A stretch of DNA of 64,000 bases from Desulfuromusa sp. (GTDB lineage: Bacteria > Desulfobacterota > Desulfuromonadia > Desulfuromonadales > Geopsychrobacteraceae): the NCBI GenBank assembly GCA_016744675.1, contig JADGDX010000007.1, forward strand, positions 31,256-95,255, written 5' to 3'. The notes beneath the pieces are model-generated. The model worked only from the letters and a program-made list of their open reading frames with translations. It did no database searches and was not told where the DNA came from. Shown one piece after another: positions 58,026 to 64,000 of the stretch; the stretch's first letter is position 1, and each line of letters begins with the position of its first letter. Both the position numbers and the translations under genes were made by a program.

Positions 58026-58122
58026 ATGATGATTTAGTAAGAAATAAGGAACTGGATAATATTCATTTTTTTGCATAAACTGCAAATGGCCTTGTTCTTT
58101 TCTTCTCTCAGTAGGTTATTTA

Positions 58123-59028
58123 ATGGCAGAGCTTGTAACTGTTTTTCTCAATGTTATTTTGCCAGTGTTTGGTATTGTGTTACTCGGTGCATTTTTGGGA
58201 GGACGCCTGGAGTTGCAAGCCCGGACACTGACGCGATCCGCTTATTATGTTTTTGTTCCTGCCTTTATCTTTCAGTCTATTAGTACGGCGAATGTCCCAT
58301 TTACGAGTGTCGTTAAGATGCTTTCGTTTATCCTTATAACCCACGTGTTGGCGGTTATTATCGCCGGCGGGATTGGGCGGATATTGGGTCGTTCAAAGGA
58401 GATGATAGCGGCTTTTATCATGATTGCCGCTTTTGGAAATGTCGGTAACTATGGATTAGCTGTTATACAATTTCGTTTAGGGGATGTTGCTCTCCCATCA
58501 GCAACAATTTACTTTGTTACAATTTCAATCAGCGCTTTTGTTATTTGTGTTGGCGCTGCTGGGTGGGCTCACGGCGGCAGTCGGGGGGCGATCTGGCAGG
58601 TTTTAAAAACTCCTGCTCTTTGGGCGACTGTGCCTGCTGTGGCGGTATCTGCAATGGATCTGAACGTTCCGTTGATGGCAGATCGCTTTATTGGTTTGCT
58701 TGCCGATGCAATGATTCCGGTGATGCTTTTTTCCCTAGGATTGCAGTTATTTGAACAGGGAAAGGTTCATCTAACGCGCGATGTTTTGCTGGGTTCTTCG
58801 ATCAGATTGATTATGACGCCATTATTGGCACTGCTGGTTTCCATCCCTTTTGGGTTGAACAGTGTTGAGAGTGCATCGGGTGTGTTGCAGGCGGCGATGC
58901 CGGTTGCGATCCTCGTGTCTATTATTGCAAAAGAGAACGATATTGTTCCTGAGTTTGTGACTTCGGTCGTTGTTGTTTCAACCCTAGCAAGTGTTGGGAC
59001 GCTCAGCCTCCTGATGGTTTGTTTGTAG
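58123..59028 (+). CDS. AEC-family (auxin efflux carrier type) transporter
   Basis: 301 aa, ten membrane helices in two halves. The segments FGIVLLGAFLGGRLELQ, AFGNVGNYGLAVIQFRLG and AMPVAILVSIIAKE are typical of the AEC permeases, which move malate, malonate, pyruvate or other acids. The substrate cannot be assigned. It lies alone behind the por terminator, with no overlapping partner. Confidence 0.85.
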   Translation: MAELVTVFLNVILPVFGIVLLGAFLGGRLELQARTLTRSAYYVFVPAFIFQSISTANVPFTSVVKMLSFILITHVLAVIIAGGIGRILGRSKEMIAAFIMIAAFGNVGNYGLAVIQFRLGDVALPSATIYFVTISISAFVICVGAAGWAHGGSRGAIWQVLKTPALWATVPAVAVSAMDLNVPLMADRFIGLLADAMIPVMLFSLGLQLFEQGKVHLTRDVLLGSSIRLIMTPLLALLVSIPFGLNSVESASGVLQAAMPVAILVSIIAKENDIVPEFVTSVVVVSTLASVGTLSLLMVCL

Positions 59029-59076
59029 CGACATGATCGTGGAGGTGTCAATCTGCGACGAAAATCAGTAAATAAA

Positions 59077-59105
59077 TTGACATGATTATTCTCTTTATGG
59101 TATTT
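59077..59105 (+). promoter_or_regulatory. Candidate promoter of the attenuated aminotransferase unit
   Basis: TTGACA (59077-59082), 17-bp spacer, GTATTT (59100-59105). The -35 is perfect; the -10 is weak. It would start an RNA about 30 nt before the leader ORF. Confidence 0.4.
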
Positions 59106-59142
59106 CAGGCGAAGTTTCTAAGACCCTAAAGGACTTTTATCA

Positions 59143-59226
59143 ATGTTTAAATCTGCAGCGGCGGCAACTCAAGCGATTCAGGCGGCAACTATCAGCCTGA
59201 GAATTGTCCATCACCTTAACGGGTGA
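59143..59226 (+). CDS. Ala-rich 27-aa leader peptide (putative attenuator)
   Basis: The short ORF MFKSAAAATQAIQAATISLR and seven more residues contains seven alanines in its first 15 positions. AGGA lies 9 bp before the ATG. Its stop is 30 bp upstream of a strong terminator hairpin, and the aminotransferase gene follows. The RNA over the ORF can form a competing hairpin (TCAGGC / GCCTGA). This is the layout of a transcription-attenuation leader responding to charged tRNA, here perhaps tRNA-Ala. Confidence 0.5.
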   Translation: MFKSAAAATQAIQAATISLRIVHHLNG

Positions 59227-59255
59227 GTTGCACAGGAATATATGAGAGTAAACCT

Positions 59256-59288
59256 GAGGCCATGGACAAAAGTCCATGGCCTCTTTTT
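59256..59288 (+). terminator. Strong terminator upstream of the aminotransferase gene
   Basis: GAGGCCATGGAC and GTCCATGGCCTC form a perfect 12-bp stem with an AAAA loop and TTTTT tail. It lies between the putative leader peptide and the aminotransferase start at 59383, so it is either an attenuator or the end of a small RNA. Confidence 0.85.
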
Positions 59289-59382
59289 AGTGGTCGCGCA
59301 AAAAAAACAATCTTTTTATTTTGTCGTAATGTTACTGAGCGAATAGATCTTTTGGAAGCTTAGGATTTTTTGGGAGGAGAAA

Positions 59383-60687
59383 ATGCGGAATAATATTGTT
59401 CATATCGGCGCCGGTGAATTGACCTATGAAATTCGTGCTATCGTCAATATTGCTGAAGAGCTGAATCGACTTGGCATCAAGACCAATATGGAAAACATTG
59501 GTGATCCGGTTGCCAAAGGGGAAGTCATCCCTCTCTGGATTAAAGAGATTGTCTCTGATCTAGCGATGAAAGATTGCTCCTACGGCTACTGTGCGACCAA
59601 GGGCTTGCTTGAAACACGTCAGTTTTTGGCAGATTTGACAAATAAACGAGGGAAGACACAGATCACCACTGAAGATATTATTTTCTTTAATGGTCTCGGT
59701 GACGCAATCCAGAAAGTTTATGGTTTGTTGAAGCGAGAATCTAGGGTAATAGGCCCCTCACCGACCTATTCGACCCACTCGTCCGCAGAAGGGGCCCATG
59801 CTGGACAGAAGCCTGTAACTTACCGCCTTGACCCGGATAATCATTGGTATCCCGATATGGATGATTTGCGTCAATCGGTTAAATATAACCCGGCCATCTC
59901 TGCCATTTTGATTATAAACCCTGATAATCCAACAGGGGCTGTCTATCCCGAACGAATCCTTAAGGAAATTATCTCTATCTGTAAAGAATATGATCTCTTT
60001 TTGATATGCGATGAGATTTATCACAACCTTTGTTACAACAACACGATGACTCGGCCGATATCTGATCTGATTGGAGATCTTCCAGCGATTGCTATGAAGG
60101 GTATCAGCAAGGAAGTCCCATGGCCGGGAGCGCGTTGTGGTTGGATCGAAGTCTATAATGCTGACAAGGATGAAATGTTTGGGCGTTATATTGAAAGTAT
60201 TCTCAACTCGAAAATGGTTGAAGTGTGTTCAACAACACTCCCACAGAAAGCGATCCCGCCGATTCTTAGTCATCCCGAGTACCCCAAATACTTGGCAGAA
60301 CGGCGCAGTCGTTATGAGCATTATTCCAATATTGCTTACGAACTCCTAAGGAAAGTCCAAGGCCTTAAGGTTAATCGGACCAATGGTGCTTTTTATATGA
60401 GTGTGGTGTTTGAAAAGGGACGACTCAATGATGCTCAAACCTTGCCAATTGAAAATGTACAAGTTCGTGAATTGGTGGAAGGGTTGGTTGACAAACCGGG
60501 GACTTTGACCGATAAGCGGTTTGTTTACTACCTGCTTGCATCAACTGGGGTTTGTGTTGTCCCGATTTCATCATTTTGTACTGAAGAGCGGGGTTTTAGA
60601 ATTACTTTGTTGGAGCAGGATGAGCAAGAATTCACTCAGGTTTTCAATACGATTGCCGAAGCAATTACCGCTTACCTGAATTCATAA
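59383..60687 (+). CDS. PLP-dependent class I/II aminotransferase
   Basis: 434 aa, fold type I. PLP lysine Lys243 in GISKEVPWPGARCGW; the INPDNPTGAVY stretch and CDEIYHNL with the pyridine-N Asp are standard; the C-terminal carboxylate-binding Arg is in ERGFRITLL. The variant SKEVPWPG and the long N-terminal region (GAGELTYEIRAIVNIAEEL) define a subgroup that I cannot name. The alanine-rich leader suggests an amino acid with a link to alanine or pyruvate (inference). GGGAGGAG precedes the ATG. The gshA-like gene follows after 31 bp. Confidence 0.85.
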   Translation: MRNNIVHIGAGELTYEIRAIVNIAEELNRLGIKTNMENIGDPVAKGEVIPLWIKEIVSDLAMKDCSYGYCATKGLLETRQFLADLTNKRGKTQITTEDIIFFNGLGDAIQKVYGLLKRESRVIGPSPTYSTHSSAEGAHAGQKPVTYRLDPDNHWYPDMDDLRQSVKYNPAISAILIINPDNPTGAVYPERILKEIISICKEYDLFLICDEIYHNLCYNNTMTRPISDLIGDLPAIAMKGISKEVPWPGARCGWIEVYNADKDEMFGRYIESILNSKMVEVCSTTLPQKAIPPILSHPEYPKYLAERRSRYEHYSNIAYELLRKVQGLKVNRTNGAFYMSVVFEKGRLNDAQTLPIENVQVRELVEGLVDKPGTLTDKRFVYYLLASTGVCVVPISSFCTEERGFRITLLEQDEQEFTQVFNTIAEAITAYLNS

Positions 60688-60718
60688 AAACAGTTGCAGT
60701 TGCAAAAGGCTATGATTG

Positions 60719-62101
60719 ATGTCACCACATCCAAGTTTTGCTGAAGTGTCCACCTCTCAACTGATAGAGAACCGTCAACAGTTAATCGATTTTTTGTTGC
60801 GCGGAGCACGTCCCAAAAGTGAGTGGGGAATTGGACTCGAAACAGAAAAATTGGTCGTTGATCGTCTGACAGGAGAGGCGGTTGGTTACGACCGGATTCG
60901 GGAGTTGCTCGCTCGCTTAGATGGCATTGGGGGGTGGCAAGGGGCCTATGAGCAGGACAAGCTGATTGGTCTACAGGGGAAACGTTCATCTGTAACCTTA
61001 GAGCCAGGTGGTCAGCTTGAGCTTTCGGGAAAGTTTTGCTGTGACATCATGTGTAGTTGGCGTGACCTAAATCGTTACCGACAACACATTGTTACGATGG
61101 GGTATGACCTTGGTTTGGTGTTTCTGGGTTTAGGGGTTCACCCTTTTACCCCGTTAGAAAAAATTTCTTGGTTGCCTAAGCCGCGCTACAAAATCATGGC
61201 TCCCTACATGTCGAGACGTGGAGACATGGGGCAACGGATGATGAAGCAGACTGCGGGAACACAGGTCAATCTTGACTTCTCGGATGAGCGGGATTGTATT
61301 CGCAAGCTACGTGTTGCTCAATGGCTCAGCCCGATTAGTTATGCTTTATTTGCAAATTCGGCAATTTGTGAAGATCAGTCGAGCGGTTTTCTCTCTTACC
61401 GTGGAGAAATCTGGTCACGAACCGATAGTGACCGTTGTGGTTTGATTGAGCAGTTACTCAACCCTGACGCAGGTCTCAGCGATTTTGTTGAATATGCCCT
61501 CGATGTCCCCCTCTATTTTATTCAACGCCAGGGGGAATATATTAATTTGACAGAAAATCGCTTTACCTTTCGCCAGTTCATCGAGAGTGGATGGAAATCT
61601 GAACATGCGACTTTAGAGGATTGGGATCTACACTTGTCGACGTTATTTCCAGAAGTGCGGCTACGTCCCCAGATTGAAGTGCGTAGTGCTGATAGCCTGC
61701 CGCCCCGCTATACTGCGTCGGTCGCGGCTCTTTATAAGGGACTACTCTATACAGAGAAAGGGCTTAGCAGCGTTGAGAGTCTGTTTTCATCTTTGTCTTC
61801 CGAGGATTTTTCTCTTATCTATCGTTCCTCATGGAAGGACGGATTGAAAACCAGGTTCAAGGATGGAACTCTTCAGGATGTGGTGAAGGAGTTATTGGAG
61901 ATTGCATCCATTAATTTGCAGGAGCAGTTTCATAATGGTGACAGTGGCGGTGATGAAAGTAGCTTTTTGCGGGAATTGGATGAGATTGTCGATAGCGGGG
62001 AGACATTGGCAGAGCGGTTGTTAGTGCGTTGGCAAGGAAGCCGGCAGCAAAAACTATCAATACTTTTTGACCATTGTGGCTATGATCACAATTTCGTATA
62101 G
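60719..62101 (+). CDS. gshA: Glutamate-cysteine ligase, plant/alphaproteobacterial type
   Basis: 460 aa. Motifs include GLETEKLVVDR, SVTLEPGGQLELSG (the conserved ATP/glutamate segment), MAPYMSRRGDMGQRMMKQTAGTQ and RAEIRS-like IEVRSADSLPP. This GCL class makes gamma-glutamylcysteine, the first step to glutathione. The ATG at 60719 has AAAAGG about 9 bp before; a TTG just upstream is less likely. No gshB lies in the window, so the end product (glutathione or gamma-glutamylcysteine) is open. Confidence 0.9.
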   Translation: MSPHPSFAEVSTSQLIENRQQLIDFLLRGARPKSEWGIGLETEKLVVDRLTGEAVGYDRIRELLARLDGIGGWQGAYEQDKLIGLQGKRSSVTLEPGGQLELSGKFCCDIMCSWRDLNRYRQHIVTMGYDLGLVFLGLGVHPFTPLEKISWLPKPRYKIMAPYMSRRGDMGQRMMKQTAGTQVNLDFSDERDCIRKLRVAQWLSPISYALFANSAICEDQSSGFLSYRGEIWSRTDSDRCGLIEQLLNPDAGLSDFVEYALDVPLYFIQRQGEYINLTENRFTFRQFIESGWKSEHATLEDWDLHLSTLFPEVRLRPQIEVRSADSLPPRYTASVAALYKGLLYTEKGLSSVESLFSSLSSEDFSLIYRSSWKDGLKTRFKDGTLQDVVKELLEIASINLQEQFHNGDSGGDESSFLRELDEIVDSGETLAERLLVRWQGSRQQKLSILFDHCGYDHNFV

Positions 62102-62457
62102 CTTGCGAGTGTGTTGCTCAAGAAATAGATAAGAGATTTGACTGCGCAAAAGCACAGTCGCTTGTTGCGGGGTTTGTAGCAATTAAATGCACGATCACAC
62201 GTGTTTTTTCTTTATCCACTGGCGTAATCTACGAACCATCAAAGGTTCCGGTGTGGCAGTCGGAAAGTTGAATAAAAAATAAAGATACAAACTTACCTCC
62301 TTCTCTTAGTTTAACGGCCCTCAGCAGGAATACCTCCCCCTGCTGAGGGCTATTTTTTTCAATCAGATTTAATCTGTCTCAGGTCGACTTCTTCCTTGAT
62401 TTATCACTCAAATTCCTGTTTCAATGTGCAGCTTAAAACAAAACCAAGGAGCCGCAC
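62102..62457. other. Intergenic region before transketolase
   Basis: 356 bp. A terminator lies at 62317. No riboswitch or RNA gene was recognised; a stretch with moderate secondary structure potential lies at 62200-62270. Confidence 0.45.
62317..62357 (+). terminator. Rho-independent terminator upstream of tkt
   Basis: GCCCTCAGCAGG pairs with CCTGCTGAGGGC (12 bp, loop about 10 nt), followed by TATTTTTTTC. It closes the gshA transcript, or attenuates a transcript into tkt. Confidence 0.88.
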
Positions 62458-64000
62458 ATGCCATCACCAAAATTATCTGACCCAATCGTTCGCCAATCTA
62501 TTGATACCATTCGCCTTTTAGCTGCTGATGCAGTTGAAAAAGCTAATTCCGGCCATCCCGGTACCCCAATGGAAGCGGCACCAATCGCATATTTATTGTA
62601 TATGCGCCACCTACAACATAATCCAACGAATCCAGAATGGGCTGGTCGCGACCGTTTTATTCTCTCTTGTGGTCATGCTTCAACCTTGATCTACAGCATG
62701 TTGCATTTGACTGGATATGATCTGTCCCTCGACGATATTAAAAATTTCCGCCAGTTTGGGAGTAAGACTGCTGGGCACCCAGAGTTTGGTCATGTCCCCG
62801 GAGTAGAGACAACGACTGGGCCTTTAGGTCAAGGCGTTGCTGTTGCTGTTGGTATGGCAATGGGTGGTCAGTATCTGGCGCAAAATGTCGATGCTGAGTT
62901 ATTTGATTATCGCACTTGGGTTATCTGTTCTGATGGCGATTTGATGGAGGGCGTTTCAGCTGAGGCCGCATCAATGGCAGGTCACCTCCGCTTAGGACAG
63001 CTAAACTATATCTACTTAGATAATAAAATTACTATAGAAGGTGATACTAGCCTCTCATTTACCGAAGATGTTGGTAGCCGTTACCTTGCTTATGGATGGC
63101 ATGTTGAGCGGGTTGAAGGTGAAAATCTCGCTGAAATCGATGCAGCAATGGAGCGTGCGAAACAAGATCCACGGCCATCAATTATTATTGCCCGTACCCA
63201 TATCGGTATTGGAGCCCCTAACAAGCAAGATACTGCAGGTGCTCACGGTGCACCGTTGGGTGGCGATGAGTTGGCATTGACCAAAGAAGCTTATGGTCGT
63301 GATCCTAAAGCAACATTTGTCGTACCAGCCGAAGTTTCCGCGCATATGGCGACTTGTAAAACCCAAGGGGCTGAACGAGAGCAAGCGTGGCAAAAACAGT
63401 TCGAAGCTAAAAAAGCGACACCAAAAGTTGCCGGTTGGTTGGAAGTAAGCCAAGGGGAACTCCCATCTGGTTGGGCAACAGAAATACCCGTATTTACCCC
63501 AGAAGATGGTGCTAAAGCAACGAGGCAAGCCAGCGGCGCAGCCATTAATGGGCTCGCTGCAAAGATGCCATTTTTAATTGGTGGATCAGCTGACCTTGCG
63601 CCATCGAACAACACCGAAATTAAAGGTGCTGGTTCTTGGTTGCCAGGGCAAAGCGCACGCAATATCCATTACGGTATTCGTGAGCACGCCATGGGTTCAA
63701 TCATGAATGGTTTCTGCCATACTCCAGGCTTGATTCCATTTGCCGGAACCTTCTTCGTTTTTGCCGATTATATGCGTCCCGCAATTCGAATGGCTGCATT
63801 AATGGGTTTGGCTCCAATTTATGTCATGACCCACGATTCAATTGGTCTAGGTGAAGATGGTCCAACCCACCAGCCGGTAGAACATCTCGCTTCACTGCGA
63901 GCGATGCCAAATTTGACAGTCATTCGTCCTGCCGATGCAAATGAGACATGCGAAGCATGGAAGGCCGCTATTGCTAATCGCCAAGGGCCTACAATGTTGG
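62458..64000 (+). CDS. tkt: Transketolase, 3' end beyond the window
   Basis: Open to the window edge (514 codons, roughly three quarters of a 660-aa transketolase). Landmarks: EKANSGHPGTPME near the N terminus, GPLGQGVAVAVGMAMG, the TPP motif SDGDLMEGVSAEAASMAGHL, LDNKITIEG, and in the second domain AMGSIMNGFCHTPGLIPFAGTFFVFADYMRP-type sequence (short landmarks GTFFVF, LGEDGPTHQP). The enzyme transfers two-carbon ketol units in the pentose phosphate pathway. AAGGAG lies 6 bp before the ATG. Confidence 0.95.
   Translation, partial: MPSPKLSDPIVRQSIDTIRLLAADAVEKANSGHPGTPMEAAPIAYLLYMRHLQHNPTNPEWAGRDRFILSCGHASTLIYSMLHLTGYDLSLDDIKNFRQFGSKTAGHPEFGHVPGVETTTGPLGQGVAVAVGMAMGGQYLAQNVDAELFDYRTWVICSDGDLMEGVSAEAASMAGHLRLGQLNYIYLDNKITIEGDTSLSFTEDVGSRYLAYGWHVERVEGENLAEIDAAMERAKQDPRPSIIIARTHIGIGAPNKQDTAGAHGAPLGGDELALTKEAYGRDPKATFVVPAEVSAHMATCKTQGAEREQAWQKQFEAKKATPKVAGWLEVSQGELPSGWATEIPVFTPEDGAKATRQASGAAINGLAAKMPFLIGGSADLAPSNNTEIKGAGSWLPGQSARNIHYGIREHAMGSIMNGFCHTPGLIPFAGTFFVFADYMRPAIRMAALMGLAPIYVMTHDSIGLGEDGPTHQPVEHLASLRAMPNLTVIRPADANETCEAWKAAIANRQGPTML

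Overview
The window looks like chromosome from a Desulfuromonadales-type (Geobacter/Desulfuromonas/Pelobacter-like) deltaproteobacterium. Pointers are the multihaem c-type cytochromes and quinol:cytochrome oxidoreductase (Cbc-type) modules, a haem-binding sensor kinase paired with a sigma-54 response regulator, a long pyruvate:ferredoxin oxidoreductase, a complex I operon without nuoEFG, UbiD-type decarboxylases of the kind used in futalosine menaquinone synthesis, and a flagellar locus with csrA-fliW. Base composition looks moderate (mid-40s % GC by eye, not computed). No taxonomic search was possible.

Layout. 0-2.1 kb: a CbcL-like fusion of nine c-haem motifs to a b-type cytochrome. 2.1-6.6 kb: housekeeping and metabolic genes (isochorismatase-type hydrolase, DksA-like protein, YdcZ-like membrane protein, cysM, ubiD-like). 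6.7-9.8 kb: convergent haem-sensor kinase and NtrC-type regulator. 10.3-16.3 kb: a respiratory cluster with two related tiny membrane proteins, a pseudo-receiver, a 52-codon ORF, a five-haem cytochrome, a four-cluster ferredoxin subunit, an NrfD-like subunit and a kinase-less haem sensor; a sigma-54 promoter and two palindromic sites precede its core. 16.4-20.5 kb: PpiC, a methyltransferase, an ABC exporter, a selenocysteine-encoding AhpD-like gene with an in-frame TGA, and hslO. 20.7-31 kb: nuoABCDHIJKLMN. 31-34.2 kb: second UbiD-family gene and recQ. 34.3-50.4 kb: flagellar filament, junction, cap and chaperone genes, csrA-fliW, FliK-like and FlhB-C-like genes, PilZ and GGDEF proteins, interrupted between fliW and fliC by a small accessory island (HepT/MntA toxin-antitoxin, REP-associated transposase, about ten REP-like palindromes, a decayed second transposase). 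50.4-54.3 kb: tRNA-Ser(GGA) with a duplicated 3' end, SRP RNA, dnaX, ybaB, recR. 54.4-64 kb: pyruvate:ferredoxin oxidoreductase, AEC permease, an aminotransferase behind an apparent attenuator, glutamate-cysteine ligase and the start of a transketolase.

How the parts fit together. Pyruvate:ferredoxin oxidoreductase makes reduced ferredoxin, and complex I without the NADH module could take electrons from ferredoxin or an unknown donor into menaquinone. The CbcL-like protein and the cytochrome/FeS/NrfD module could pass quinol electrons to periplasmic or extracellular acceptors. Shared palindromes tie these units together: one 17-bp inverted repeat lies before both the cbcL-like gene and the Cbc cluster, and a 13-bp palindrome lies before both the Cbc cluster and nuoA. 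In the flagellar part, csrA-fliW plus a CsrA-type hairpin in the flagellin leader suggest the CsrA-FliW-flagellin feedback switch. The strongest unusual items are the CxxU selenoprotein, the CX4CH haem sensors, the shared operators, the RAYT/REP island and the Ala-rich leader peptide with terminator.
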